Numbered from the stretch's first letter, positions 1 through 8,667 are shown. The stretch: 61,679 bases of DNA from Variovorax sp. (GCA_017744285.1 JAGIBP010000026.1:1-61679); one strand, 5' to 3'. Made by a program: numbers and translations. Notes: generated from the sequence alone by a model not told the origin.

Positions 1-209
1 AGGTCGGTCTCGGCGCCGTCAACGGTGACGAACACCTCGCCGTGCTGGAACGGCGACATGGTGCCCGGGTCGACGTTGATGTACGGATCGAGCTTGATGA
101 GGGTGACTTGGAGGCCGCGCGATTCGAGCAATGCGGCCAGAGAGGCGGAGGCGATCCCCTTGCCCAGGGAAGACACCACACCGCCGGTGACGAAGACGAA
201 TTTGGTCAT
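1..209 (-). CDS. pyrG: CTP synthase, amino-terminal part (cut by window edge)
   Basis: Amino-terminal end of CTP synthase, which makes CTP from UTP, ATP and glutamine in the cytosol. Read leftwards from the ATG at 209, the protein begins [19 protein letters not shown], the almost invariant start of the synthase domain carrying its nucleotide-binding loop, and goes on to [18 protein letters not shown], another PyrG signature. Only 69 codons are present; the rest of the synthase domain and the glutaminase domain lie beyond the left edge. It is divergent from coaBC with 73 bases between the two starts, so their promoters must share that space. Confidence 0.95.
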   Translation of the reverse strand, partial: MTKFVFVTGGVVSSLGKGIASASLAALLESRGLQVTLIKLDPYINVDPGTMSPFQHGEVFVTVDGAETD

Positions 210-282
210 GCCAGTTCCGGACGCGTGTCCGGGAAGTGGGAAATGGGGATTGTAGAGGACAGGCACCCGCTAAACTGGCCCG

Positions 283-1524
283 ATGCAACAAGACCTCACG
301 GGCAAGCACATCGTTCTGGGCCTCACGGGCGGCATCGCCTGCTACAAGTCGGCCGAGCTGTGCCGGCTGCTGGTGAAGGCCGGCGCCACGGTGCAGGTCG
401 TCATGACGGAGGCGGCGGCGCAGTTCATCACGCCGGTCACGATGCAGGCGCTGTCGGGACGGCCGGTCTACACCTCGCAGTGGGACGCGCGCGAGGCCAA
501 CAACATGCCCCACATCAACCTGAGCCGCGAAGCCGACCTGATCGTGCTCGCGCCGGCCAGCGCCGACTTCATCGCGCGGCTGGTGCAGGGCCGCTCGGAC
601 GAACTCCTGAGCCTGATGTGTCTCGCGCGGCCGATCGAGCGGGTGCCGCTGCTGATCGCGCCCGCCATGAACCGCGAGATGTGGGCCCATCCGGCCACCC
701 AGCGCAACCTCCGGCAGGTCGACGCGGATGGCGCCCGCGTGCTCGGTGTCGGCAACGGCTGGCAGGCCTGTGGCGAGACCGGCGACGGCCGCATGCTCGA
801 GGCCGAGCAGCTCTTTGAGGAAATCGTGGCCCAGTTCCAGCCCAAGGTGCTTGCCGGCCGCCATGTGGTGGTGACCGCCGGGCCGACCTTCGAGGCGCTC
901 GATCCGATCCGCGGGATCACCAACCATTCGTCGGGCAAGATGGGCTTCGCCATTGCCCGTGCCGCGCGCGAGGCGGGGGCCGAGGTCACGCTGGTCGCCG
1001 GCCCGGTGCACCTGCCGACGCCGCGCGGCGTTCGGCGTGTCGACGTGCAGTCGGCCCAGGACATGCTCGGCGCGACGCTCCGGGCGGTGCAGACCGCGTC
1101 GATCTTCGTCGCGACCGCCGCCGTGGCCGACTGGCGGCCGGCATCCCACAGCGCGCAGAAGATCAAGAAGGACGGCAGCGGCCAGCCGCCGGTGCTGCAC
1201 TTCGTCGAGAACGAGGACATCCTGCTCACGGTCGCCCAGGGCGCGCGCGCCAAGGGCGGGGAGCTGTTCTGCGTCGGGTTCGCGGCGGAGAGCGAGAACC
1301 TCGTCGAACATGCCAAGGCCAAGCGCGAGCGCAAGGGCATCCCGCTCCTGGTCGGCAACATCGGCCCGCTGACCTTCGGGCAGGACCACAACAGCCTGCT
1401 GCTGGTCGATGCCAAGGGCGTGCGCGAACTGCCGCGCGCCCCCAAGCTCACGCTGGCGCGCGAACTCGTGGCCGAGATCGCGGCGCGGGTGCCGGACCCT
1501 GCGCGCGCAGTCGTCAAACCATGA
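283..1524 (+). CDS. coaBC: Bifunctional phosphopantothenoylcysteine decarboxylase / phosphopantothenate-cysteine ligase
   Basis: Two consecutive steps of coenzyme A synthesis: the CoaB half couples 4'-phosphopantothenate to cysteine with CTP, and the FMN-dependent CoaC half decarboxylates the product. The 413-residue length is normal for the fusion. The amino-terminal flavoprotein domain (about 1-190) begins with [19 protein letters not shown] and contains PAMNREMW. The CoaB domain (about 190-400) has the nucleotide-binding stretch [17 protein letters not shown] and [15 protein letters not shown]. The ATG at 283 directly precedes the family start. Dut follows 31 bases downstream in the same direction, probably in one transcript; neighbouring pyrG makes the CTP used by CoaB. 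Confidence 0.97.
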   Translation: MQQDLTGKHIVLGLTGGIACYKSAELCRLLVKAGATVQVVMTEAAAQFITPVTMQALSGRPVYTSQWDAREANNMPHINLSREADLIVLAPASADFIARLVQGRSDELLSLMCLARPIERVPLLIAPAMNREMWAHPATQRNLRQVDADGARVLGVGNGWQACGETGDGRMLEAEQLFEEIVAQFQPKVLAGRHVVVTAGPTFEALDPIRGITNHSSGKMGFAIARAAREAGAEVTLVAGPVHLPTPRGVRRVDVQSAQDMLGATLRAVQTASIFVATAAVADWRPASHSAQKIKKDGSGQPPVLHFVENEDILLTVAQGARAKGGELFCVGFAAESENLVEHAKAKRERKGIPLLVGNIGPLTFGQDHNSLLLVDAKGVRELPRAPKLTLARELVAEIAARVPDPARAVVKP

Positions 1525-1555
1525 CATCAACACGCATCCAAGAAAGACCCGTTCA

Positions 1556-2002
1556 GTGAAAGTCGACGTTCGCATCCTCGATCCACGCATGCAGGACCAA
1601 CTGCCTGCCTACGCCACGCCCGGCAGCGCCGGGCTGGACCTGCGGGCCTGCCTCGATGCGCCGATCACGCTCGAGCCGAACGCCTGGCAGCTCGTGGGCA
1701 CCGGCATTGCGATCCATCTCGCGGACCCGGGCTTCGCGGCGCTGATCCTGCCGCGCTCGGGGCTGGGGCACAAGCACGGCATCGTGCTCGGCAACCTGGT
1801 CGGGCTGATCGACAGCGACTACCAGGGCGAACTCAAGGTGAGCGCCTGGAACCGCAGCAACACGCCCTTCGTGCTGCAGCCCATGGAGCGCCTGGCGCAG
1901 CTGGTGATCGTCCCGGTGGTGCAGGCGCAGTTCCGGGTGGTCGCGGAATTCCCGCCGAGCGAGCGCGGCGAGGGCGGGTACGGCTCCACGGGCAAGCACT
2001 GA
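1556..2002 (+). CDS. dut: dUTP diphosphatase (dUTPase)
   Basis: Hydrolyses dUTP to dUMP and pyrophosphate, keeping uracil out of DNA and supplying dUMP for thymidylate. The 148-residue protein shows the trimeric dUTPase motifs in order: [31 protein letters not shown] with the catalytic Asp, ERLAQLVI, and the flexible carboxy-terminal [12 protein letters not shown] that closes over the substrate. The start is set at the GTG (1556) because the resulting [12 protein letters not shown] aligns with the MKKIDVKILDPR start of E. coli Dut; the nearby ATG at 1521 is in another frame. It follows coaBC by 31 bases. Confidence 0.95.
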   Translation: MKVDVRILDPRMQDQLPAYATPGSAGLDLRACLDAPITLEPNAWQLVGTGIAIHLADPGFAALILPRSGLGHKHGIVLGNLVGLIDSDYQGELKVSAWNRSNTPFVLQPMERLAQLVIVPVVQAQFRVVAEFPPSERGEGGYGSTGKH

Positions 2003-2196
2003 GCCGGCCGCGATGTAGGCCCAGGCCTGCGCGAATTCGGCGCCGCGTTTCGCGCACGTAAAGACGGGAACCCGACAGCGGGCGGCGGCTCGAAAGTGAC
2101 AACATGTGAACGTCGTCATCGCATGCGACGTCCGTGCGTTATCTGGTCCATCAGGAGCGACTCCGGAGCGCGCCTGTTTTGAGGAAACCACCCAAC

Positions 2197-2688
2197 ATGA
2201 AGATCTCGATCCGTCCGCTGGCCGCCATGGCTTCGGTACTCGCGCTGACCACCCTGACGGCTTGCGTCGCACCGCAGCCGGTCTACCAGACCGGGCGCTA
2301 TCCCTACCAGCCGGCGCCGGCCATGGCGCCCGGCCCCTATGTCGAGTACGGCCGTGTCGCCAACATCGAAGTGATCCAGAGCCAGTCCTCGGGCGCGCCG
2401 ACCACGGGCGGCGGCGCCATCGCTGGCGGACTGGTCGGCGGCGTGCTCGGCAACCAGATCGGCCATGGCAGCGGCCGCGCTGCCGCGACTGCGCTCGGCG
2501 TCGTGGGCGGTGCGCTGCTCGGCAACAACATCGAGGGCAACGCCAATGCGCCGCGGGTCTACCAGAGCTACCGCGTCTCGATCCAGACCGACAACGGCGG
2601 CTACCGCGCCTTCGACGTGCCCTCGCCGGGCGACCTGCGCATCGGCGATCGCGTGGTCATCAACAACGGCCAGATCTCGAGGTACTAG
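2197..2688 (+). CDS. Glycine-zipper 2TM-domain outer-membrane lipoprotein
   Basis: Predicted SlyB/Pcp-like envelope lipoprotein of 163 residues. The signal peptide MKISIRPLAAMASVLALTT ends in a lipobox, LTAC, placing the lipidated Cys at residue 23. A proline/tyrosine-rich linker precedes the glycine-zipper segment (about 75-115: GGGAIAGGLVGGVLGNQIG, then a second GxxxG run ending GGALLGNN), the pattern of the 2TM glycine-zipper family. The rest (YRVSIQTDNGGYRAFDVPS to VVINNGQISRY) resembles the soluble end of SlyB-type proteins. The ATG at 2197 is chosen for its GAGGAAA ribosome site at 2181-2187 and the signal peptide. Exact role unknown; envelope integrity is inferred from the family. Confidence 0.85.
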   Translation: MKISIRPLAAMASVLALTTLTACVAPQPVYQTGRYPYQPAPAMAPGPYVEYGRVANIEVIQSQSSGAPTTGGGAIAGGLVGGVLGNQIGHGSGRAAATALGVVGGALLGNNIEGNANAPRVYQSYRVSIQTDNGGYRAFDVPSPGDLRIGDRVVINNGQISRY

Positions 2689-2885
2689 AGGGTGCCCTGA
2701 AAGGGTGGTTTTCGAGTCCTGTTTGGAGGCGTGAGCGCCATGGTTAGCCGGCCCGCAAGCAGGTGAAGGTGCTGGCTGCGGAACGATCCGGGCTCGCGCA
2801 GGACCTGCAGTTCGCAGTGCTGCAGAGCGCCGGCACAAGGCAAAGTTGGGCGGCCGGGCCCACGGCTTGAACAGCCACTGAAGGC

Positions 2886-2902
2886 GGCGGCAACTTGCCG
2901 CC
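2886..2902. terminator. GC-rich stem-loop downstream of the SlyD-type gene
   Basis: Perfect inverted repeat GGCGGCAACTTGCCGCC, 21 bases beyond the stop of the leftward FKBP gene. The 6-bp GC stem with a five-base loop could end that transcript, but no clear T-run follows on the leftward strand, so intrinsic termination is uncertain. The surrounding 2689-2923 interval otherwise holds nothing I recognise. Confidence 0.35.
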
Positions 2903-2923
2903 CCGGGCGCGTGCCGCGCGATG

Positions 2924-3448
2924 TCAGTGCAACAGGTCGTTGCCCGGCGCGGTCGGCGGGATCTTGAAGAAGCCGGTGCCTGCGGTGCCGCGGCCGATCT
3001 CCTCTTCGGTCGCTTCGCGCACCGATTTCACGGTGATGTCGAGCCGGATCGCGATGCCCGCGAGCGGATGGTTGCCGTCCAGCACGAGGTGCTCGGGATA
3101 GATCTCGCTCACGGTGTAGAGCACGTCCTTCGGCATGTCGGGGTTCACGCCCTGGGGCAGCGCCGCGCCGTCGAAGGTCATGCCTTCCTCGGTGCCTTCG
3201 GGGAAGAGCGTGCGCGGCTCCAGGAAGAGCAGCTGGTCGTTGAAGTCGCCGAAGGCCTGCTCGGGTTCCAGCTGCAGTTGCACCCTGGCGCCGGGCCCGT
3301 GGCCGAGCAGCACCGCTTCGATGGCGTCGAAGAGGTCGTCGCCGCCGATCAGGAATTCGACCGGGTCATCGAGCACGTCCAGCACCTCGCCGAGGGTGTC
3401 CTTCAAGGTCCAGGTGAGGCCGACCACGCATTGTTCAGTGATTTCCAT
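2924..3448 (-). CDS. slyD: FKBP-type peptidyl-prolyl cis-trans isomerase, SlyD-like
   Basis: Cytosolic prolyl isomerase and chaperone of the SlyD branch, 174 residues. The FKBP fold is split by an insert-in-flap segment (about 70-130). SlyD hallmarks are GHGPGARVQLQLEPEQAFGD, LVLDGNHPLAGIAIRL and VREATEEEIGRG. The carboxy-terminal tail is short and ends TAPGNDLLH; it lacks the His/Cys-rich metal-binding tail of E. coli SlyD, so a nickel-delivery role is unlikely. The start is set at the second Met (3448; MEITEQCVV), which fits the family and has GGGAG about 11 bases upstream, rather than the in-frame ATG at 3466. It is divergent from roxA with only 16 bases between starts. Confidence 0.9.
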   Translation of the reverse strand: MEITEQCVVGLTWTLKDTLGEVLDVLDDPVEFLIGGDDLFDAIEAVLLGHGPGARVQLQLEPEQAFGDFNDQLLFLEPRTLFPEGTEEGMTFDGAALPQGVNPDMPKDVLYTVSEIYPEHLVLDGNHPLAGIAIRLDITVKSVREATEEEIGRGTAGTGFFKIPPTAPGNDLLH

Positions 3449-3464
3449 AAGCGAGAATTCTCCC

Positions 3465-4604
3465 ATGGAGATTGATCAACCCTTGCGCCTGCTCGGTGGT
3501 CTGAGCGCCCAGCAGTTCATGCGACGCCACTGGCAGAAGAAGCCGCTGCTGGTTCGTCAGGCCGTGCCCGAGATGGTGCCACCGATCGCGCGCGGCGACC
3601 TGTTCGACCTCGCTGCCCGTGAGGATGTCGAATCGCGCCTCATCCGCCACGGTGCCAAGGGCTGGACACTGCGGCACGGCCCGTTCTCGCGGCGCGCGCT
3701 GCCTTCGCTGCGCCAGGCCGCATGGACACTGCTGGTGCAGGGCGTCGACCTGCACCACCAGGGCGTGCATGCGTTGATGCAGCAGTTCCGCTTCCTGCCC
3801 GATGCACGGCTCGACGATCTGATGATCAGCTATGCCAGCGATGGCGGCGGCGTCGGGCCGCACTTCGACAGCTACGACGTGTTCCTGCTGCAGGCCCATG
3901 GCAGGCGCCGCTGGTCCATCGGACGGCAGCGGGACTTGAGCCTGCAGCCGAACGTCCCGCTCAAGATCCTGTCGCGCTTCGAGCCCGAGGACAGCTTCGT
4001 GCTGGAGCCGGGCGACATGCTGTACCTCCCGCCGCGCTATGCGCATGACGGCGTGGCGGTGGGCGGCGACTGCATGACCTATTCGATCGGCCTGCGCTCG
4101 CCCGCGGCCGAGCCGCTGGGCGCGGACCTGCTGGCGCGCATTGCCGAAGCGCGGGCCGACGAGCTGCAGGACGCGGTGGGGCAGGCCATGGCGCATTACC
4201 GCGACCCCTCGCAACCCGCCTTGCAGAACCCCGCCGAGATGCCGCCCGCCTTGCAGGCCTTTGCGCGCGAAGCGGTGCTGGCGGCCCTGCGGGACAGCGA
4301 GGTGATCGACCGCGCGCTCGGCGAGTCCATGACGGAGCCCAAGCCCACCGTGTGGTTCGACGCCGGCGAACCGCTCTCGGCATCGAGCGGGGTCGCGCTC
4401 GACCGCCGCACGCGCATGCTGTATGACGCGCGCCATCTCTACATCAACGGGGAGAGCTTTCGTGCCTCGGGCCGCGATGCCAGGCTCATGCGCCGCCTGG
4501 CAGACCAGCGCATGCTCGAGCCACGCGACCTGGCAGGCGCAAGCGACGATGCGCTGTCGCTTCTGAGCGACTGGTGCGAAGCGGGGTGGCTGCATGCGCA
4601 GTGA
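3465..4604 (+). CDS. roxA: Cupin-fold 50S ribosomal protein uL16 arginine hydroxylase
   Basis: 2-oxoglutarate/Fe(II)-dependent JmjC-type oxygenase of the RoxA (YcfD) family, which hydroxylates an arginine of ribosomal protein uL16. The 379-residue protein matches family length. The iron ligands are visible: His133 and Asp135 in HFDSYDVFLLQ, and His194 in YAHDGVAVGG, close to E. coli YcfD His125, Asp127 and His187. LEPGDMLYLPPRYAHDG is the typical second-histidine strand. The carboxy-terminal part (about 240-379) is the dimerisation and winged-helix region. The ATG at 3465 gives the family start (MEIDQPLRLLGGLS). The gene overlaps the next one by 11 bases. Confidence 0.92.
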   Translation: MEIDQPLRLLGGLSAQQFMRRHWQKKPLLVRQAVPEMVPPIARGDLFDLAAREDVESRLIRHGAKGWTLRHGPFSRRALPSLRQAAWTLLVQGVDLHHQGVHALMQQFRFLPDARLDDLMISYASDGGGVGPHFDSYDVFLLQAHGRRRWSIGRQRDLSLQPNVPLKILSRFEPEDSFVLEPGDMLYLPPRYAHDGVAVGGDCMTYSIGLRSPAAEPLGADLLARIAEARADELQDAVGQAMAHYRDPSQPALQNPAEMPPALQAFAREAVLAALRDSEVIDRALGESMTEPKPTVWFDAGEPLSASSGVALDRRTRMLYDARHLYINGESFRASGRDARLMRRLADQRMLEPRDLAGASDDALSLLSDWCEAGWLHAQ

Positions 4605-5106
4605 CGACGACGGCGATCCATCGGCCGGCTTGCCCGAAGGCGCCTTCGATGGGCGCCATGCCTTCGAGGCCCGCTTGCGCAGCGCGTTCGCGGCCGCCGC
4701 GCAGCAGCAATGGCCCGAGTTCGTCTGGAGCGATCCGGACTTCGTCGATTGGCCGCTCGGGGAGCGCAGCGTCATCGACGCGCTGCAGGGCTGGGCCTCG
4801 GCCGGCCGCCAGCTCGTCTTGGTGGCGCAGCGCTTCGATGTGGCCGAGCGCGAGCATGCGCGCTTCGTGCACTGGCGCAGGATGTGGAGCCACATCATCG
4901 ACTGCCGCGTCTGCAGCGGACCGGGCATGCCGCAGGTGCCGAGCGCGATCTGGACGCCGTCATGGTTTCTGCACCGGATCGACGTCGATCGTGTGCGCGG
5001 CGTCTGCGGGCGCAGTCCGGAGAGCCGGCGCGCCGTGCGCGAGCGCATCGACGAGTGCCTTCGCCATGCGAAATCGGGCTTTCCGGCGTCCACGCTGGGC
5101 TTGTAA
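4594..5106 (+). CDS. Conserved hypothetical protein coupled to roxA
   Basis: A 170-residue, probably cytosolic protein that I do not recognise as a named family. It starts inside the last codons of roxA (11-base overlap), so translation is probably coupled. Visible features: a basic segment HWRRMWSHIIDCRVCSGPG with a CxxC-like pair, and an Arg/Glu-rich end. There is no signal peptide or membrane segment. Codon use matches its neighbours. Its position suggests a function connected with RoxA or a shared transcript, but the sequence does not show which. Confidence 0.75.
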   Translation: MRSDDDGDPSAGLPEGAFDGRHAFEARLRSAFAAAAQQQWPEFVWSDPDFVDWPLGERSVIDALQGWASAGRQLVLVAQRFDVAEREHARFVHWRRMWSHIIDCRVCSGPGMPQVPSAIWTPSWFLHRIDVDRVRGVCGRSPESRRAVRERIDECLRHAKSGFPASTLGL

Positions 5107-5198
5107 GCCAATGCCGCGAATCACACCCTGAAACGGGCCTCTGCGGGGATGCAGGTCTAGAATTTTTTGACCGAGACCTTCACCAAAGGAGCCGTGAA

Positions 5199-5453
5199 AT
5201 GAACAAGCAGCTATTGCTCGCATCGCTGGTCGCCGCTGCCGCGCTGACCGCCTGCGGAAAGAAGGAAGAACCGCCGCCGGCCGTGGTGGCCCCGCCGGCC
5301 GCGCCTGCGGCGCCGGCACCGGCGCCCGCTGAGCCGCCCGCCTCGCCGGGTGCTTCCACCACGCCGTCGCCTGGGTCGCAGTCCGCGCTCGATGCGGCGA
5401 ACTCGGCGACCGAGGCCGCCAAGAAGCAAGCAGAGACGCCGCCCAAGCAGTGA
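5199..5453 (+). CDS. Small proline/alanine-rich lipoprotein
   Basis: An 84-residue lipoprotein. The signal peptide MNKQLLLASLVAAAALTACG ends in lipobox LTAC (Cys19). The mature chain starts GKKEEPPP, then a low-complexity Pro/Ala/Ser-rich spacer, then a short helical end (ALDAANSATEAAKKQAETP). It looks like an envelope tether or spacer; function unknown. The ATG has AAAGGA 8-13 bases upstream. A TAGAAT hexamer at 5158-5163 may be its -10 element, and a strong intrinsic terminator lies 27 bases past the stop, so it is probably a single-gene transcript. Confidence 0.85.
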   Translation: MNKQLLLASLVAAAALTACGKKEEPPPAVVAPPAAPAAPAPAPAEPPASPGASTTPSPGSQSALDAANSATEAAKKQAETPPKQ

Positions 5454-5477
5454 GCCTGTCCCGCGCGCATCGAATCG

Positions 5478-5503
5478 AAGGCCGCCTCCAGGCGGCTTTT
5501 TTC
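5478..5503 (+). terminator. Intrinsic terminator after the small lipoprotein gene
   Basis: Stem GCCGCC (5481-5486), loop TCCA, stem GGCGGC (5491-5496) and then TTTTTTC. The AA before and TT after extend the stem by two pairs. This is a textbook factor-independent terminator for the rightward lipoprotein gene and lies between two converging genes. Confidence 0.85.
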
Positions 5504-5534
5504 TTGTGCGGCGTTTTCTGCGCGAGGCCTCGGG

Positions 5535-6311
5535 CTACAGGTCGAGCCAGGGAGAGCCGTCCGACGCAGTCGCGGTCAGCATCTCGTCGTCGCGGGCGCC
5601 GAGCGCCTCGGCCATGACGCGGCGAACGATCTCGGGCTTGTTGTTCTGCTCGCTCAGATGCGCCCCGAGCACGTGGCGAAGCCCCGAATGCAGCGCGCTG
5701 CGCGCAATGGCTGCCGCCGCGGCGTTCGACAGGTGTCCGTAGTTGCCGCCCACGCGCTGCTTCAGGAAGGGCGGATAGCGCGAGCCCGCGAGCAGGTCGC
5801 TGTCGTGATTGAACTCGAGCATCAGCGCGTCGAGATGCAGGAGGCGGCCCAGCACATGCGGCGTCGCGTGTCCCAGGTCGGTGAGGATGCCGAGGTGGCG
5901 CGCGCCATCGGTGCAACGCAGCTGGAGCGGCTCGCGCGCGTCGTGGGGCACGGTGAACGGCTGGATCAGCATCTCGCCGATCTCGATGTCGGCGCCATCG
6001 CGCGCGAGACGCAGCTGCCCCTCGAAGTCGCGCCCGCCCGTCTCCAGCCAGGTGCCTTCGCTCATCCAGACCGGGATGCGCTCGCGGCGCGACAGCGCAT
6101 GCGCGCAGCCGATGTGGTCGCCATGCTCATGGGTGATGAAGACCGCGTCGATGTCGCTCGCGGCCAGCCCGGCGCGCGCGAGCCGCGCGTCGAGATGACG
6201 CAGCGCAAAGCCGCAATCGACGAGGAGCCGCGAGGTCCGCCCGCCGCTGCTCGCTTCGACCAGCGTGGCGTTGCCGGCACTCCCGCTGCCCAGGCTGCGA
6301 AAACGCAGCAT
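5535..6311 (-). CDS. MBL-fold metallo-hydrolase, WalJ/YycJ-like
   Basis: A 258-residue beta-lactamase-fold hydrolase. The zinc-binding signature THEHGDHIG (HxHxDH) is near residue 60, after a typical opening MLRFRSLGSGSAGN. Later ligands are in VPHDA, DLGHATPHV and GAHLSEQNNKPEIV. SLGSGSAGN and the conserved HLSxxNN element are characteristic of the YycJ/WalJ group of single-domain MBL hydrolases, some of which have been linked to exonuclease activity; the substrate here is unknown. No signal peptide, so cytosolic. It follows bamC in the same direction 171 bases away, an arrangement I recall from related Burkholderiales. Confidence 0.88.
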   Translation of the reverse strand: MLRFRSLGSGSAGNATLVEASSGGRTSRLLVDCGFALRHLDARLARAGLAASDIDAVFITHEHGDHIGCAHALSRRERIPVWMSEGTWLETGGRDFEGQLRLARDGADIEIGEMLIQPFTVPHDAREPLQLRCTDGARHLGILTDLGHATPHVLGRLLHLDALMLEFNHDSDLLAGSRYPPFLKQRVGGNYGHLSNAAAAAIARSALHSGLRHVLGAHLSEQNNKPEIVRRVMAEALGARDDEMLTATASDGSPWLDL

Positions 6312-6379
6312 TCTTCCCTCAGTGCAGTGGCTCGAGCCGCGTCTGGTGCGACTCGCGCGCCATGAATCCGGCGCGACCG

Positions 6380-6482
6380 AGGCCAGGGCGCCCGCGGAGC
6401 CGCATCCGCCGGGCCGCCGGGTGCGCCACCCTCCCGCCGAAGGCGAGAGAGGGGGGAGCCGCGCAGCGGCTCGGGGGGCGCT
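6380..6482. repeat. GC-rich palindromic intergenic element, candidate REP-like repeat
   Basis: The space between bamC and the MBL gene carries two adjacent inverted repeats: an imperfect CCTCCCGCC / GGCGAGAGAGG pair near 6431-6453, and a perfect GAGCCGC-GCA-GCGGCTC hairpin at 6456-6472, eleven bases from the bamC stop. The G-runs and hairpins resemble intergenic elements I remember from other Comamonadaceae genomes; only one copy was noticed here. It may also act as the bamC transcript end. Confidence 0.5.
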
Positions 6483-7565
6483 TCATTTCAGATCGTCGGC
6501 GATGACCTGGACGATGCGCTGCGCGTTCGCCGAGCTGTCGGGCGCGCCCGATCCATCGAGGACCGACACGGTGCTCGTGTTGCCCGAGCCCTTGACCTGG
6601 ATCCGGAACTTGAGCGGCGCATCGTTCTTGCTGGAGCCGAAGGTGAACAGCTTGCCGAAGAACCCCGGGTCGCTCTTGTTCGGGTTCGGCGGAACGTAGC
6701 GCACGAAATAGGTGCCGGCGCTGCGATCGCGGTCTTCGACGGTGAAGCCGGTGCGATCGAGCGCCAGGCCGACACGGCGCCACGCGCGCTCGAAGCCTTC
6801 GCCGATCTCGACGGTCGGCTGGCCGTTGACGTTGCTGACCTTGGCGGTCTGCGCCGGTGCGCCGGCCGCGACCAGCGCCTTGGACTGCTCCTGGGAGACG
6901 CCGAGCTTCACCATCAGGCGGCGCAGGAATTCGGTCTCGAGCTCGGGATCGGTCGGGCGCGGCTGCCACATCGTCTGGTCCTGGCGGGCGGTGCTGTAGA
7001 CCTCCTGCATGCCGCGGTGGCTGATGAAGATCTCGGTGCCGTTGGGCGTGCGCTCCATGCGCGTGCGGAAGCGGTCGAGCTCGCTGGTCGAGTACATCGA
7101 GTCCATGAACTTCCCGAGCGTGCCGCGGATGATGTCCTGCGGCAGCTTGCCGCGGTTCTCGGCCCAGTCGGTTTCCATGATGCCGAGGTTGCGCTGCTCG
7201 GTGGTGATCAGGAAGCCGCTTTCCTGCCAGAAGTCCTTGACCGGGTCCCAGAGCTGTTCGGGCGTGCGGTTGACGACCAGCCAGCGCTGCGAGCCGGCGC
7301 GTTCGATGCGGACGTCGCCGACCGTGGTCACGGCCGTCGGCATGCCCGGGTTGTTGGCCAGGCCGGCCTGGTACGTGTTGGCCGAGACCGCGCCGCCGGG
7401 GATCGCGTAGCGGTTGTCGCGCGAGAGCTGCGTCAGGTCGGGCGGCACTTCGAGGGTGGGGGCCTTGCCGGCGCTCTTGTAGTCGATCTTGTCGCTCTCA
7501 AGGACCGTGCATGCGGCAAGGCTGGCGACCACGGCCAGCAGTGCGAATCGCGAGATGGTGTTCAA
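6483..7565 (-). CDS. bamC: Outer membrane protein assembly factor BamC (NlpB-like lipoprotein)
   Basis: Lipoprotein of the BAM complex, which inserts beta-barrel proteins into the outer membrane. The 360-residue protein starts MNTISRFALLAVVASLAAC, with lipobox LAAC and the lipidated Cys at 19, followed by the unstructured BamC segment with DKIDYKSAGKAPTLEVPPD, the region that contacts BamD. Two helix-grip domains follow (about 95-215 and 255-355); WDPVKDFWQESGF and RAWRRVGLALDRTGF mark their helices. It is downstream of dapA in the same direction, as in E. coli and many relatives. Confidence 0.93.
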   Translation of the reverse strand: MNTISRFALLAVVASLAACTVLESDKIDYKSAGKAPTLEVPPDLTQLSRDNRYAIPGGAVSANTYQAGLANNPGMPTAVTTVGDVRIERAGSQRWLVVNRTPEQLWDPVKDFWQESGFLITTEQRNLGIMETDWAENRGKLPQDIIRGTLGKFMDSMYSTSELDRFRTRMERTPNGTEIFISHRGMQEVYSTARQDQTMWQPRPTDPELETEFLRRLMVKLGVSQEQSKALVAAGAPAQTAKVSNVNGQPTVEIGEGFERAWRRVGLALDRTGFTVEDRDRSAGTYFVRYVPPNPNKSDPGFFGKLFTFGSSKNDAPLKFRIQVKGSGNTSTVSVLDGSGAPDSSANAQRIVQVIADDLK

Positions 7566-7627
7566 CGTCGTATTCCTTCTGGGAATGTCTAGCTCAAGGG
7601 AGGGCGCTCATCGCCCGCAGTTTCAGA

Positions 7628-7669
7628 GCGCAGTTCGAGCAAAAGGTTGCTCGCATTCGCGAACTGCGC
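7628..7669. terminator. Nested inverted repeat between dapA and bamC
   Basis: A two-tier stem: the outer arms GCGCAGTTCG (7628-7637) and CGAACTGCGC (7660-7669) pair over ten bases. Inside them CGAGCAA and TTGCTCG (7636-7642 and 7647-7653) form a seven-base stem around AAGG; the two stems compete for one CG step. It begins 15 bases after the dapA stop and has no T-run, so it may be a processing, stabilising or partial termination signal in a dapA-bamC transcript, or a protein-binding palindrome. Confidence 0.55.
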
Positions 7670-7683
7670 GCTCAAGTTTCCGA

Positions 7684-8574
7684 TCAGCCCTTCAGGAGGC
7701 CGCTGGCTCGCAGCGCGGCCTCGACGGCCGGGCGGCTGGCTTCGGCGAGCTCGGTGAGGGGCAGGCGCAAGGCGCCGCCGCACAGGCCGAGCCGTGCCAT
7801 GGCCCACTTGACCGGGATCGGATTGGGTTCCACGAAGAGGTTGCGGTGCAGCGGCATCAGCTCGAACTGGATCTGCATCGCGCGCTTCACGTCGCCGGCG
7901 ATGGCGGCCACGCACAGCTCGTGCATCTTGCGCGGCGCCACGTTGGCGGTGACGCTGATGTTGCCCTGGCCGCCGCACAGCATGAGCGCCACGGCGGTCG
8001 GGTCGTCGCCCGAATACACGGCGAAATTCTTGGGCACCTCGCGGATCAGCCACTGGGCGCGCTCGATGTTGCCCGTGGCTTCCTTGATGCCGATGATGCC
8101 GGGCACGGTCGCCAGGCGCAGCACGGTGTCGTGCGCCATATCGGCGACGGTGCGGCCGGGCACGTTGTACAGCACGATCGGGAGGTCGCCGACCGCTTCG
8201 GCGATGGCCTTGAAGTGCTGGTACTGGCCTTCCTGCGTCGGCTTGTTGTAGTAGGGGACCACCTGCAGCTGGCAATCGGCGCCCACGCTCTTGGCGAAGC
8301 GGGCGAGCTCGATCGCTTCCTTGGTGGAGTTGGCGCCGCAGCCCGCCATGACCGGCACGCGGCCGCGCGCCTGCTCGACCGAGACGCGGATGATCTCGCA
8401 ATGCTCTTCGACGTCGACCGTGGGCGACTCCCCGGTCGTGCCGACGACGCCGAGGCAGTCCGTGCCTTCGTCGATGTGCCAGTCGATCAGCCGGCGCAGG
8501 GCGGGATAGTCGACGCTGCCGTCATCATGCATCGGCGTGACCAGTGCGACGATGCTGCCTGTCAGTTGCTCCAA
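7684..8574 (-). CDS. dapA: 4-hydroxy-tetrahydrodipicolinate synthase
   Basis: Condenses pyruvate with aspartate semialdehyde, the first committed step of lysine and diaminopimelate synthesis. The Schiff-base lysine is Lys164 ([11 protein letters not shown]) and the catalytic tyrosine is Tyr136 (IVLYNVPGR), each three residues later than E. coli Lys161 and Tyr133. [11 protein letters not shown] is the substrate loop. I place the start at a TTG (8574), giving (M)[14 protein letters not shown]: this matches the family start and has AAAGAGAG a few bases upstream. An in-frame ATG at 8610 would add 12 residues without a visible ribosome site. It is upstream of bamC. Confidence 0.93.
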   Translation of the reverse strand: MEQLTGSIVALVTPMHDDGSVDYPALRRLIDWHIDEGTDCLGVVGTTGESPTVDVEEHCEIIRVSVEQARGRVPVMAGCGANSTKEAIELARFAKSVGADCQLQVVPYYNKPTQEGQYQHFKAIAEAVGDLPIVLYNVPGRTVADMAHDTVLRLATVPGIIGIKEATGNIERAQWLIREVPKNFAVYSGDDPTAVALMLCGGQGNISVTANVAPRKMHELCVAAIAGDVKRAMQIQFELMPLHRNLFVEPNPIPVKWAMARLGLCGGALRLPLTELAEASRPAVEAALRASGLLKG

Positions 8575-8667
8575 GGGGGCTCTCTTTGTCGGTGGACGAA
8601 AAGCGAACATTCTACTGATGCGCCGCTGCCGGCGGCACCGGGGGCGGCCCGCACCGGGGAAGGGGGT

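Noticed and set aside
3464..3466. Upstream ATG for the SlyD-like gene
   Set aside because: It would overlap the roxA start and adds six residues not expected in the family; the second Met has the better ribosome site.
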